Of a DNA stretch of 64,000 nt, positions 47,501 to 59,270 are shown piece after piece. Source of the DNA: Panaeolus papilionaceus (lineage: Eukaryota > Basidiomycota > Agaricomycetes > Agaricales); assembly GCA_015501605.1 (NCBI GenBank), contig JADNRZ010000006.1, positions 1,054,001 through 1,118,000 on the forward strand, read 5' to 3'. Made by a program: the position numbers and the translations under genes. The notes under the pieces are model-generated. The model was not told the DNA's origin, searched no databases, and worked only from the letters and a program-made list of their open reading frames with translations. Position 1 is the first letter of the stretch. Every line of letters starts with the position of its first letter.

Positions 47501-49173
47501 CTGAGTCACAGGTACCTCTTTCTTTTTCGACCGACGTGGTAAGGATAGTTGACTGGGGAGGCGTAGATCCAATCTCGCCAGAGAGTACATCTGACGATGA
47601 TCCTCCTGTACGATCCAAGCCCTCTTTGCCAGACGCGCCAATGGTGTATGATTCATCTTGCGAGGAGACTTTAGTAGGTTGGGGTTTGAGCTGGCGGCAG
47701 ATCTCGCTTTTGTCAGAAGAATTGGGTTCAGTATTTAATGGGATGACTGTTTGGGGGGCTCCATCGTTGCTACTCTTTGCCTTTTGAACGGCGTCCCCGT
47801 CTCCACACGTTGAAGTCTGGGTCACAGGGTGATCATTAGGAGGAATTGCAGCTTTAGTGTCGTGTCCAGCTCCAACACTGGCAATCAAAGCAGCCTTGTT
47901 CCGTCGCGGTTGACTTCTGCGTGTTTTGCGGGTCTTCTGAGATATGCCCTGACCTCCCGGTGGCCTACTGGTCGATGTTTTCGGAAGGTTCGCAGACGCC
48001 GATGCATCGACTGGGCCCAGCTGGGCGGCATCTGTGTTGGGTGAAATTGTGATAGTACCACTTTCGGTCTTGACTGTAGCCTCTGATATCCCGACACGCC
48101 TCCTTTTGCGAGACGCGACATTTTTGTCGGTGTTATCAACGGCTTTCCGCTTCTTGACGCTGTTCGAGGTGGCAAGTAGGGCAGAAATTGAAACCTTCTT
48201 TCCTGGGGAGGTACCTGCAAATTCTGCCTGTAAGTGAGTGTTTGGTCGAGTGACTCGGAGACGGCTTGGTGTAGTTTCGCGTCCAGTATTCAAACTTGTT
48301 TGCTGTACGACATCATTTCAGACGTCAATATTGATGCTGATAGATGCCTCCTACCTGACGTGTTAGGACTGGAGCAGATCCCATTTGCGAGGGTTTGTGA
48401 TCCTTTTTGCGTCTCTTTGCCGAGGGAGAACCATCCACCTCACACATTGCTTTTGATAGGTCGCTATTACTTGGTTCCTGTTTAGAGATATGGGGAGGCA
48501 ATCTGCCTCTTGTGGCTTTTGATTTAGGAAGCCTTGGTTGTGAGGTAGTCTTCGCCTTTGGTTTGTCGACCTGTTGGTGATTAGCGGCTTGAACATTTGG
48601 TTGGTGAGACCCGGCAGCAGATCCTATGGAGCAATATTAGAGTCTCGAAAATTAGGGATATACCAGCGAATCACCTGAGACGCGCTGTTTTTTGGTTGCA
48701 GATTTTTCATAGTAGAAGCGACCGTATCCTGATTCTCGAAGTCGACGACGATGAACACGTTTGGCCTCAACATCATTGTTTGTGTAGATATTGACAAAAT
48801 AATCCACACAAAAGCGTATATCTTCGTCTTCAATTAATAAAGCCAACTCTTGCTCATTAGTTGTCGATAAGTCCAGGTATTTGCCGAGGGACATCTGTAA
48901 CCAATCCAGTACAAAGGTCATCTGTCGGTCATAATCGTCAACAGGGGTCGTGTCAGTGAAACTAAGGCACTTGACGCGTACATTGTCTGTAGTACTTTTT
49001 ATCATTTCCAAAGTTGCCTGGTATCTCTCCGTCCGTGAACTCCTCCACTTGATTGTCCCAGCCTTTAAACTTGCCCATGGTTCGTCACAAAGTGGGTGTG
49101 GTGGTGGATCGCACCGCAGTTTTTGAATTGTATCCTTGTAGGTACGATCCTCCATGACCGAGGGATCCGCCAT
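44539..49173 (-). CDS. Nuclear AlkB-like 2-oxoglutarate/Fe(II) oxygenase with Cys-rich module
   Basis: One gene of a dozen or so exons from ATG 49173 to TAG 44541-44539, roughly 1,200 residues. The N-terminal ~170 residues (starting MADPSVMEDRTYKD) form an unknown domain. A disordered basic linker with nuclear-localisation patches (SAKRRKKD, KKRKAVD, SRKRRRVG) follows. Next is a conserved segment, SYQGGVYFTGGAVKGYLLS, with DDKSVRAL, VIDEKYALFP and RVIRYKFAFRWCDCQG, unknown to me. A zinc-type cysteine cluster comes next (CCFDC, CWVCLNPDC, CMVCGRLSCR, WECAHC). The C-terminal oxygenase shows FHSD (the HxD iron ligands), GLGPLVAGLSMG, the third ligand in FYEHT, and NFRIAATARQI, matching the R-x5-R signature of AlkB proteins. 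It is expected to hydroxylate or demethylate nucleic acid or protein in the nucleus; the substrate is unknown. Confidence 0.85.
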
Positions 49174-49691
49174 TACAACAACACTTCAGACGAGAAGTGC
49201 TTTGACCCTCTGCACTGCCGCCGAGCCAGGCTAAGCTCGAACGCAATCCTAGGTTCGGGAGAGAAGTGTGGGTTTGCAAAGCCTCCGTCCTTTTACTTGG
49301 TCAAGATAGAGAGCGGCACCTGTGTCATAGTTTCACAGCTGCCTGATAAACTTTTGTGTCTGCGATCGCAACGCGGACCGAATGTGGATTTTGAAGTACA
49401 TCAACGAGGCCCTGAATATATTCTCTGCTCTAATTTCTTGCAGTTGTGAACTTCATGAGAAACCAGGGAGTATCATGTGACTGTATAATTCCAGTACTGA
49501 CAGTGGAATTTTGAAGGCGTACAAATGAAAAGAGAGCACCAATTTTCAAATAACAACCTCATTGCAATCTCAGCGAGAAGACCGTGAAATAGTAACAGAA
49601 CATCTTTCAAGCTCGCAGACCAGGCATATTTCGGAAGCGGTCTATATATATCAAGGGTAAAGGTGTATATCCATTATACGTCTAAAGCTTT
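49174..49691. other. intergenic region upstream of the AlkB-like gene
   Basis: 518 bases holding the promoter of the AlkB-like gene (reading left) and the 3' end of the ATP synthase delta gene. No strong motif was seen. Confidence 0.5.
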
Positions 49692-50346
49692 TTACTTGGC
49701 GAGAGCGTGTTGAATGGCCTCGTAAACATCTGCTTCAATGCGAGCCTCCGCCTTCTCAGACTCAGATCCATTGCCGCCAGCAATCCTGAGGGCGTCAGCA
49801 AGGTTAGCACGGACAGCCTATGGTAAACGCCAGCATGAGTTTTCAACGTTAATTCTAGTGAGCAAACGCGCTATTCACCTCAAGTGAGAATTCATCCAAA
49901 GGAGCACCCTCCACAGCGTTGATGGTCAGCTTATTGTTGGGGTGAACGGTGGCGAAACCCGCCGACACTGAAACGAACACAAGTCAGAATCATTGACGCG
50001 CTGCAACATGGTCAGTACGCACCGAAAAATTTCTGGGTACCAGAGGTTTCAATGACCTCAACAACACCAGGACGGAGGGGCTCAATAGAAGGAACGTGGT
50101 TGGCAAGGACACCCATGTCTCCTGACTCGGCAGGAATGTTCACTTGGACAACATCTTGCGAGTTGAAGATGGTCTAGAAAAGAGAGGTCAGAATACAAGT
50201 TTTGGATGTTGTAAGGATTCTCTAACCTTGTGGGGAAGGACCAATGACAGTTTTAGCTTGTCGCTAACGTCTGCATATCCACGTCGCGCAAGGGCGAAGG
50301 TGTTTGCTCGCCGCGCAGCAGAGGTGATGAGACGGAGTGAGGACAT
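49692..50346 (-). CDS. ATP16: Mitochondrial ATP synthase F1 delta subunit
   Basis: Four exons from ATG 50346 to TAA 49694-49692 give about 165 residues. The first ~22 residues are a mitochondrial targeting sequence (RLITSAARRANTFALARRGY). The mature beta-sandwich domain reads DKLKLSLVLPHK, QVNIPAESGDMGVLANHVPS and VEVIETSGTQKFFV, equivalent to bacterial epsilon. The C-terminal helical hairpin ends EADVYEAIQHALAK. The subunit sits in the central stalk with gamma and epsilon and couples proton flow through the c-ring to ATP synthesis. Length and motifs are normal for fungi. Confidence 0.95.
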
Positions 50347-50592
50347 TTTGTGAGTGACGACCGTTCCGTGAGTTCACGCATTAACTCTCTCGGCAAGAGC
50401 CGGACAAGGACCCGGGCGACTTTCCAAAACAGGAAACGCTAACATAGTAACAATCTTTCACACCCATTTCACAAACTCTTAGTCTCTTGAGCATTTACAC
50501 TCAACTTTAACTACTATTCCAATACACCAAAGCTACCACCATCTACTTAACAATAAAATCAAAATACATATTCATACAAAATGTGGTATAAA

Positions 50593-53322
50593 TTATAACC
50601 CAATAGATCCTGTGTCCTTGTTCCCACCCGTATAATCAGTCAAGAGGAGATCTGGCGCCTGTCGTACACCTTGTTCTCTGCAAACAAAGTATCAACATCT
50701 AATACTTTACTGAGAGATATGTACTCACATTTCATCTACAGCTCTTAATAAGTCATAATTAATTTCCTGTGATACCACAGAGTCTTTCTTGTAATCTGGA
50801 TGTGAAGTCACAAAGTTGCGAATCCAGGTTGCAGGTGTCAAAAGGGTACCTAAAATACGCGTTCAGCGAATCAAAGCTCGGTATATGATAATGGATACGC
50901 ACCGTTAGCGCGGCGCCTGATTAATTCAAGGTATTTGCGAATTTTTTTCAATTCTTCGTCAGTAACATCTAAAGTATCCAGGTATGCATCCACGAGTGGT
51001 AAAAGTCCAGGGAAGTTGAGGCCCTAAATTCAAGATTAGATTGCACCGCACTTTACGAGGGCTGGGTTTCCTACCTTCCCGTTCATAATTTCATCCATTG
51101 ACATCTCTTCATATTCTTCCTCAATTGGTGGGTATCTAAAGCCATCCTCAGGCAGTGGGGGTGGGGGGAAACAGTTGCGCATTTTCCTGTCTTTCCTTCT
51201 TGGTACTCCATCAACAGGCGAGCTGTCTCCTGAAGATGAGCATGCACTAGATGCACCACTGCGACCAGTTGGATAGACATCCTTGCGGAAGAAGAACTTC
51301 CCCGATCTAGAAGCGTCCCGCTTTTGGGCTCTGCCCATGTTCTCGTCAACCTATTGAGGTCAGTCAACCCAGCAGGCCCATGCATCATGTCAGGAATGTC
51401 ACTCACTTTAGAAATAGGAATATAGAAATTAAGGTTGAAGGTCAAAATTGCGCGAGATAACAACACAACAAAAACGGCGAATGCTGCGTTCTCAAAGTCG
51501 GTCATCTGAACCTCCATGCTACGGAACTCGACCCGCCATCCGATGGAAGACCCGGGAGGAGGAGGCTTAAACCTCAACGTTTGCCAGTTAGTCGATTGGA
51601 TATTCTGAAAATATGTGAGTTTGCGTTCTAAATAAACAAGGAGGGTTTTACCTCGAAATGGTCGCTGCTGTTTGCGTCGTCCTGATCAATCGTTTCAGAA
51701 AATATCACAAGGGGATCGCGAATGAAGAGGTGTGCAATATGCTTGGCCAACAAATCGTCGATACCTGGACGTACTCAGTCATCATGAGGCCAGAAGAGGG
51801 TCAATACACATACCACTCTCTTGCAACCGTGCATAGATTGCCTCGTCGTAGGGCAAAGGGTTGTCGTTGTACTCCGGGCGGTTGTTCCAATCATTGGAAA
51901 TGTACAGATCTACGCTGTCGTAACGAGATTTGGGAATGACAAAGCGGTCGTTCTTCAAGGGCTGGACCAAATCATCAGCAGCAGTTGATGAGCACTGAAG
52001 GGTGTCACGAACCTTCAGACCGCGTTCCTCCTCTGTGCGATCATCGACGCTGCCAGCAATCACATTCCAGCGACAATCGACGTCAGCCAGGTATCCTCGC
52101 CAGATTGGGCTGGCAGCCGTAAGTGCCAGCTAAGCTTTGATCGTCAGATATATTTAGAAGTGACGACCAATTTATAGCACGCACCAAAATGGGACCGATT
52201 GGAATTAATCCGTCATACATGCGTCGCGCGTCTGAGACGTTGCAAGACTGGAATGTAAGCTGCAGACACGAGCAGCCCATGCCGAACCCCATTGCATCCA
52301 TGTAGATGTGATCCGGAAGCGCAGCTCCCTGCTTTGCTTCTGATAAGCCAAAGGTTAGATAATGATAGTCGGAAAAATAGGCCAGATTGAATGTGATTCT
52401 GTCACCCACCGGAATCCTCTGGGTACACATTTCTGTCCCATGGTATTGTCGGGTCAATGAATGGACGAGGGGTATTTTCATCCACGAAAATAGGGAGATT
52501 AATAGCTACTTTGGATCCACGCCGACGCCTGATGTTAGCAGTGAGAGTTCTGCATGAGGTCATGAGAGCCGTATCCTCTAGAAGCAAGTTGGCAATACTA
52601 ACGGGAACCGGGCGTGAGGGTTGGTTATCTCCTCAGGTAAAAATAGACTGTGGCTCGAGACTGCATCTTTTGGGTCATGGTAAGGTTCGGTAAATTGGCC
52701 AGGTGCACCGAGTCGGGGGAAGGAGGTGAAAGTAAGGGGTATCTCATTGGCTTTGAGATGCTTCCGAGCCAGGCTGCGTCTATTGAAACATGAGTTTTAA
52801 GTTGAGTTGACAGCGGGTTTAATCCCAACCTGTAGCGCATGTTGCTCTCTACTGAGAGGAGATCCGGTATCGATCCAGTGTATGGAGCTCCTGGGGTAGA
52901 CTCGAGCATGTAGCGGCCATACTCTGGATGAAACTTGGGCATGACGACGCTGTGAATTGTGAATTACAGAGCATTGTTTGGAGTCAAGGCAACTTACTTG
53001 TCTGGGCAGTCAGCACATATGTCATCCACAATGGCGCTGAGTTTGGCCAAGATCTCAGTTTGCCTCAAAGAAAGTTTTGCATTCTTTGTTTGATCGTCAA
53101 ACGAAACGACCATATACTCTATCTGCCACGAAGATAAGCCTCGAAAATTAGTACGATAAGATGTGATAGTACCTCATCACCCCATAGCAGCTCATCTCCG
53201 CTTCTGTCTTTCAACTGATTCCATATGTGAAGGAACTGTGTAATCCCGTGGCTTCGAACATGGTCGGCATATTTTTTAGCGTCGTCCCAGACAAGTGGTG
53301 TTCCGAGATATAGCAGCCCCAT
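50593..53322 (-). CDS. GSH1: Glutamate-cysteine ligase catalytic subunit
   Basis: Many-exon gene from ATG 53322 to TAA 50595-50593, about 660 residues. The start [20 protein letters not shown], then LLWGDEIEYMVV, is the typical N-terminus of eukaryotic GCS; the Asp/Glu residues of GDE-IE bind metal. [20 protein letters not shown] is the family signature. The enzyme makes gamma-glutamylcysteine from glutamate and cysteine with ATP, the rate-limiting step of glutathione synthesis, in the cytosol. The tail ends [14 protein letters not shown]. Yeast GSH1 is induced by Yap1; I searched the upstream 500 bases and saw no exact Yap1 site. The product supplies the cofactor used by the glutaredoxin at 8.9-9.7 kb. 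Confidence 0.95.
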
Positions 53323-53840
53323 ATTCTTCTCTATGGTCTTCTAGGCAGCTATCGAGGTGGGATCAATGGCGAAAGATGACGACTGTACTAATAGACTGCT
53401 ACTGAATTCAAGTCCGGGCAGAAAAGGGGAGATAAGTGAAAGGCGGTGGTAAGCAAAGGTAAGCTTTGTAAGAGTCTTGCTAATGCAAGGATGAGATCAC
53501 AGTCAGATTACAACTGAATGGAGAATCTATAAAATCCTAATCGGCCCGATAGCTTGGTGGCACGGAAAAATGCCGAGCTTCAGAGATTATCCGTAATAGC
53601 ATAAAATGCACACAGAGGCGTCGGAAAGGAGGATTTTAAAAGTTGTTCATCCACAGCAGTCTGTCTTACAACAGGTTGAACAATTGCATCTCAAAATCAC
53701 GTCATCAGGGATACAGGGAACCAACCACCAAATCAGTTTTATTAATTGCTTACTCTTACATCTTATCTAGTTATCTAGATCATTGTGGGGAAGACAGCGC
53801 TCTTAACGCCACTTAGATACGGCTACAACAAGTCATGGGT
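53323..53840. other. intergenic region upstream of GSH1
   Basis: 518 bases with the GSH1 promoter and the 3' end of the Atg6 gene. No motif was supported. Confidence 0.5.
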
Positions 53841-55576
53841 TCAGCCATTAGCGCCGTTGGTAGCCCATTTCAAACATATCTTCAGGGCTAAAAGAACATG
53901 TCGTAACGACCGTGTCCACGCCTCTTCTTGATTGAATTGTAGTTTGACTGAAACATCACCAATTTTGTCTTTAGAAATTCTGTCATATCTTAATGTTAGA
54001 TCTGAAATTTCTGGAAGAAATAAAAGGTACATACTGGTGGGGGAAATCAATGCTGCTGTCCTGAGATTTGATGTAATCCATGAGGTGCTTCAGACAGTCG
54101 AGGAAGGACACCATAGCGATGTCAAACCGCCGGTTGTGTAACAATCTCCCGAAGTGCAGGTCACCGGACCCGTAAAGTTCGTAGTGTGCCTTGTCGCCCG
54201 TTGTTTTCTCGATGCGAGAAAATGATCCCATTGGCACTAAACGGTAGCTGCGATAGCGCTGTGAAACTACAGCTTAAAGTTAAAGTGTGATGATTGCTTA
54301 CTTTTCGAAGGTGTAATCTAGCTTGCGAGCGATGGTATATAAAAGCAAGAGTGTTTGACCCCATGCGGCGTTGATTTCCGCCCATTCCACCTAAACCCGA
54401 GGTCGTGAGCCCAAAGAATAATTCCAGTCGAACTAAAAACTCTTACAGGTACGCCTGGAACCCTGCCCAAACGGAGTCCATTAATAGTACCGAAAACGCC
54501 ATCATGTCCAATACAAAATGCATCGTTGTAGACGTTCGTTCGTTCTAGCTTCTCAAGGGTAACAAGTCCCGCGGAGTACGCTGAGCGAAGACTCGCTAAT
54601 TGAGCCTTTTGCTGTTCAGCCACCAGGGACTGATCATTGTACGTCCTCCAAAACCTAAACCAAGTCAGATGATTGGTGCGCCACATTATGAGGTACACTC
54701 ACTCAGCCTCTTCAAGCTCCAATGCTTTTTCGTCTGCCTCCAGTTGGCGTAACTCCAGATCCAATTGTTCACGCTCTCTTTCCGCCTCCTTCAATTGTTC
54801 AATCGCTAGTGCTTCCTCTTGTTTCAGCCTCTCGATTTTCTTCTCGGCCTCATCACGCGACAATCCCTGGGGATCCTTCTCCTTTTCCCTACGTATTTCC
54901 TTTTCGAACGCAATGTAACCATCCCTTTCCTTCTTCGTTTCATCCAGCTGCCGTTGGAGATTTGAGAGGAGAATTTGAGTGCATTCCGAGCACAAAGGGT
55001 GGTCTATCTCAGTCCGGCTGGACAATAAGTTGAATAGTCGTGCAGTAGAGCGAAGGTGGTGCGATAAAGGCGAGGGGTTGGAACTGTCCTGGTCAGGGGT
55101 CCAAGGGGTTGTGGTCGGTGCATCCTTCGCGGTTTGGGGTGGTTTGGAGGATCCTTTCCGGTATTTGGTCGGACTAACCGCAGAAGGCGGTATATTTCTT
55201 ATCATGCTCTCTTGCAGCATTACAAAGGATTCATTAGGAAGAGGTGCAGTCCGCTGCGCCTGTTTACCTTGCGCTCTAGGTGACAGAGGTGGTAATTTAG
55301 GGGTCGTGGTTGAGTTCTTTTGCCGTGGTGGACCAGCGGAAGTTGGTGATGAAGATCCAGCACCATTCTTGTCAGATGTTTGACGCTTTGAAAGCGAACT
55401 GGAGGCCGCAGGCAAAGTTCCAACAATCATGTCATACGCAGACGGCGCTAGATCCACCAAAGAGGCATCTATCTGACAAGGAATGATCAACAGTGTTTCC
55501 GATGCTTCATACCAAAGTTGGCACAAAATACCTGAAGTGGCTCTTTACATTGTTGACACACGGGTCCGAAACTCAT
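53841..55576 (-). CDS. ATG6: Beclin-1/Atg6/Vps30, autophagy and vacuolar sorting subunit of PI3-kinase complex
   Basis: Multi-exon gene from ATG 55576 to TGA 53843-53841, about 480 residues. The short first exon gives [15 protein letters not shown], with the CxxC motif found at the N-terminus of Beclin-1. A Ser/Pro linker follows, then a charged coiled coil ([16 protein letters not shown] onward, rich in Glu and Lys), then the evolutionarily conserved BARA domain: [46 protein letters not shown]. The end, [20 protein letters not shown], is nearly invariant in the family and ends in KWATNGANG. It binds Vps34-Vps15 together with Atg14 or Vps38 on membranes, driving autophagosome formation or endosomal sorting. 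Confidence 0.95.
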
Positions 55577-56245
55577 TGCGTCGTCGTGAAGGTCAAGATG
55601 AAAGTCTAAGTTGAATGCAAGTGGTTTGAAAGGTCGAGCCTAAGTCTGTTTTGCTGCTGTTTGGCAGGTGGTGTATAGCTTACAGTACATTCTATATTTG
55701 GATTGCATCTCCAACTCTTCCACAACCCTGTATCTCGTGTTCCTCTTACTGTCAATGTTTGTCATTCTACGGAGATATGGCTTGTTTCTAGGATCTCGTG
55801 TTAAAGAAACACGCGTATATGTGCACGAACTTTGAGAAACTGGAACCGCGGAATGATGCTTCAATCATACCTGGACCCCAAGTGACATTTATGATTTTGA
55901 AGCTCTGCATCGAGAAAGGGCCAAACCTTGGATTTTCTATCTGTGTCACCCTGTTTGCCTCTCGATCACTGGTACTCGTCATCAAAAAATTTACATGCGC
56001 AAGCTTGCTGTCTTTAATGGCCCACTAGAATCTCGTGTTTGGAGAGTGGCGCAACGTTAATGGTTACGCAGTGGCACTATGCCATTCGAGTACTTATAAT
56101 CAAGTAACCGCCAATGGCCACTGTATTTCTCCACCAATAACCTTTTTCTGTATTCAGGCACCCATACTGTAACTTATTACTTCTCTGACTGTGGGTAGCT
56201 CATTTTCATTTTTATTGAATTTGTCGCTGAACACCACCGCGATAG
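55577..56245. other. divergent intergenic region between ATG6 and the caspase-like gene
   Basis: 669 bases between divergent starts, so promoters of both genes lie here. GTGGCGCAACG and AATGGCCACTG flank an AT-rich stretch near 56045-56130. No conserved box was assigned. Confidence 0.5.
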
Positions 56246-58204
56246 ATGGCGACTCGTGTCTTTGCTTTGCTGATTGGGATAGACAGCTACAAATCCGGCA
56301 GCGTTTGGAACCTTCATTCCTGTACGGAAGACGTCGACAGAGTCAACCATTGGCTTGTAGACGAACTCAAGGTCCCTCCCGACCAAATCCACAAGCTTCT
56401 TGACAGCCAGGCGACAAAACAGCGAATCGAAGATGCTTTTATGGACCATCTTGTCAATAATCCTTGTATCGAGAAAGGAGACGCCATCGTCATCTACTTC
56501 GCTGGCCACGGGAGCTCGACAATGGCTCCGGAAGGCTGGTTCGAGGATTCTTCTACTGGCGATGTCCAAATGTTGTGCACATACGACTTTGACACCAAAT
56601 CACCTCAAGGCCGCATCACTGGAATCTCAGATCGCTCCTTTCACGCTATGATCGCCGAACTCAGCGCGTTTAAAGGAAATAATATCACCGTTATCCTTGA
56701 CTGCTGCTTTTCGTCACCATCAGACATCTTGGAGCGCCGCAATACGCGATGGACCCCTACCTTCAAGGCTGTTTCCGATGACTTGTACCGTGGTTTATGG
56801 AACAACGCACGAAACATATCATATAATTCCAAGCTTGGGTTCCTCAATTCCAAAACCACCACACATACACTGCTGGCGGCTTGTGGTCCAGGTCAGCAAG
56901 CAGCTGAAGACAAGTCAGGTGGTAAATTCACCAGCAGCTTGCTTCATGCCCTTCGTGAATTGCCCTTGCACCGCACCACATATGCCCAGCTCATTGATCA
57001 CCTCCTTTTCACAACATCCGATGTTCAGCAATTTTTCTGTGTCGGGCAATTGAAACAACGGAACTTGTTCAATGATGTCGCCTTTCCCGTCGACAATCGC
57101 TTTTCCTCCGCCACTCTAGACCTCCGCACGGGGTTGATGAAAGTCGAAGTGGGAACAATTCATGGCGTGATGGAAGGAACGGAATTCTCCTTGCACCTTC
57201 ATAACCATCGACATTCCCGTAATCCAATGGTCGCAACTCTCGTGGCTACCGAGATTCACCCTACATTTTCGTTTGGTCGTCCAAAGTCTCCATCTGAAAC
57301 TCTCCCGAAATCTTGCTTTGCACGGATCACAAAGTGGAATAATCGTCGTCCTTTCCGCGTCTACCTCAAGTCGACGATTACCTCGTTTTTCAAAACATGG
57401 AGACTTCGCAGGACATTGCCGACCAAGCCAGGTTCCGCCCCTCCCACCAAGGGAGGTCTGAATGTTCTCCGCGTCAAGCATCCGGATCTCGCAGATATCT
57501 CTCTGAAGCTTCGTTACAAAGGCGTCGATGTTACTCAGCACAATCCACTTCTCACTCACAAACACGATCACGTTGTGAGAATACCCGACAAAAATGGTTC
57601 TGAGGTCATCGACGAAGCCGCCCGCTTCAATCTTCACCTCCTCCGCAAGAACAACACGAATCCGCTAGGAGGGCAAGTCCAAATGGAACTCTATCGGCTC
57701 GACCCCACCACTTGGAACAAGGTTGGCCCCAACTTCATGAAAAACGGAATTGCTACCGTTCCATATGAAAAAGGGGCGATCTATTCCATCACTATCCGAA
57801 ACAACTCCAAGTACGATCTTTGGCCGTACTTAATGTACATGGATCCGCATACATACGGGATCACCACCCTTTACCATCCCGACCTATCTTTGTCAGAACC
57901 GCCTCTGAAGAAACAAGGTCGTCTCGAAATCGGTTCTGGCAAACCACAATCCGAGGCGCTTTCGTTTGCTCTTGAGGAAAGCAACCAGCACGATTCCGGA
58001 TTCCTCAAACTCTTCCTCTCATCTGTACCCGTCCCAATGCACGTTTTGGAACACTCAGCCAACCCAGACGTCCATCATGACTTCTTTGGATTCGATCAGA
58101 AGTTCTCTACACCCGCCTCCGCCTACACGAAGCCTGCCGTCTGGGACACTGATCTGGCATCAATAGCTTTTACTCGTCATGCAGCGGCCGCTTCCACAAC
58201 ATAA
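56246..58204 (+). CDS. Caspase-like (peptidase C14) protein with long C-terminal domain
   Basis: A single exon of 652 residues from ATG 56246, unusual among the intron-rich neighbours. Residues 1-260 form a caspase/metacaspase p20-like fold: VFALLIGIDSY, HSCTEDVDRV, VIYFAGHGS with catalytic His88, and VILDCCFSS with catalytic Cys154. Metacaspases have DSCHSG here; this protein has DCCFSS, so the usual His-Ser-Gly after Cys is changed. AACGPGQQAAEDKSGGKFT matches the substrate-pocket strand, and the LRELPLHRTTYAQLIDHL region closes the domain. The remaining ~390 residues are beta-rich with no known domain; YSITIRNNSKYDLWPYLMYM is the most conserved-looking part. Agaricomycetes carry many such caspase-domain proteins with variable C-termini. 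A protease in regulated cell death or a signalling role is inference. Confidence 0.88.
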   Translation: MATRVFALLIGIDSYKSGSVWNLHSCTEDVDRVNHWLVDELKVPPDQIHKLLDSQATKQRIEDAFMDHLVNNPCIEKGDAIVIYFAGHGSSTMAPEGWFEDSSTGDVQMLCTYDFDTKSPQGRITGISDRSFHAMIAELSAFKGNNITVILDCCFSSPSDILERRNTRWTPTFKAVSDDLYRGLWNNARNISYNSKLGFLNSKTTTHTLLAACGPGQQAAEDKSGGKFTSSLLHALRELPLHRTTYAQLIDHLLFTTSDVQQFFCVGQLKQRNLFNDVAFPVDNRFSSATLDLRTGLMKVEVGTIHGVMEGTEFSLHLHNHRHSRNPMVATLVATEIHPTFSFGRPKSPSETLPKSCFARITKWNNRRPFRVYLKSTITSFFKTWRLRRTLPTKPGSAPPTKGGLNVLRVKHPDLADISLKLRYKGVDVTQHNPLLTHKHDHVVRIPDKNGSEVIDEAARFNLHLLRKNNTNPLGGQVQMELYRLDPTTWNKVGPNFMKNGIATVPYEKGAIYSITIRNNSKYDLWPYLMYMDPHTYGITTLYHPDLSLSEPPLKKQGRLEIGSGKPQSEALSFALEESNQHDSGFLKLFLSSVPVPMHVLEHSANPDVHHDFFGFDQKFSTPASAYTKPAVWDTDLASIAFTRHAAAASTT

Positions 58205-59270
58205 TATTAATATAATTCGTGCATCCTTCTTCTTTTGGATATCCTCTTTCCTAACTTGCTGCTTTTTTATTTACTTTTCATTTATTATCTGCCGTTCTAT
58301 ATTTTTTGCTTTACTGCGCCATGCCCTTTGTAACAACTATGACCATGAATCACCACCTCCACCTTTTGTTTTAATTTAGGTTCCTTGTTCGTATTCATTA
58401 ATGGTGTTGTTAATCAATTGTATCCGTTACACGTTATTATTGGCTGAGCCGTTTGATCATACATATCGACATACGGGCCAAGAGACTTTCATTTCGAAGC
58501 GGATTGTTCAAGGTTATTGACTAGAGATTGATATAAGTTCGCTGCGGCATCAGTCACAAATAATTTAATTTTGCACGAACGTGAGTGCGATCTCGAGAAA
58601 TATCATGGAATATATTCACGAGCGATATTCTTTTTGGTGATTTATGTGGACACTGGTAAGGTGCTGCTCAGTGCTCAGTGCCCCCAGCCCGCTACTTTAC
58701 CATGCTGCTGTAAATTATTATCATAGAAAAATATTCACGGCGGTTACTTAGCCTATTTGAAAAAGAGAAAAGTATTAGAATGACGTGCATCATATTAAAG
58801 AGGCTGATTTCAGGCGCCGAATTCATGAACGACTTCCAACACTGACTCCTGAGCTGCAGGTTTTGCTTGAAGGTACGGCTCTCGATCAAAGCTCATGTAC
58901 TATTACATATACATAAACTACTTGACTGCGGGCAATGCATCGGTCCCAGGTCATGAGTCGGCATCTGGGCCGTAAGAGGCAGCGGCGCGTTAATGAGTAA
59001 CGACGCGACGCGTTACAAATTGATTACGGGCACGTGAGGGTCGTGTAATTAGAGTCACAACAATTCAACACGTCTGTGACTAAGACAGCAATTAGTTCTC
59101 TACCTTCACCAACACCTCATCTTGTACCTTTTAGACCCCTCAAGGGAAATCTACTCATGCACTGCGCGCTCTGAATGTGTATACCAATATATCGCCGTGA
59201 AGCTTGTTAAGCATTAAGAAAACAAACACCAGTACAGCACCATCAAGAGTTATCCAAACGTACCGAAATC
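58205..59270. other. intergenic region before the Pol kappa gene
   Basis: About 1.07 kb. The left part is T-rich and probably the 3' region of the caspase-like gene. The right part holds the Pol kappa promoter with an MluI cell-cycle box (listed separately). A short direct repeat GTGCTCA occurs twice near 58670. No gene was seen. Confidence 0.55.
59003..59013. promoter_or_regulatory. MCB-like element upstream of Pol kappa
   Basis: ACGCGT at 59008-59013, preceded by ACGCGA, lies inside a short dyad GTAACG..CGTTAC. ACGCGT is the MluI cell-cycle box bound by MBF (Mbp1/Swi6) at G1/S in fungi, and DNA replication and repair genes are its usual targets. It is about 260 bases before the Pol kappa ATG. 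Function is inferred. Confidence 0.45.

Noticed and set aside
47068..47787. 239-codon plus-strand frame
   Set aside because: It is the antisense shadow of the Ser-rich exon of the AlkB-like gene.
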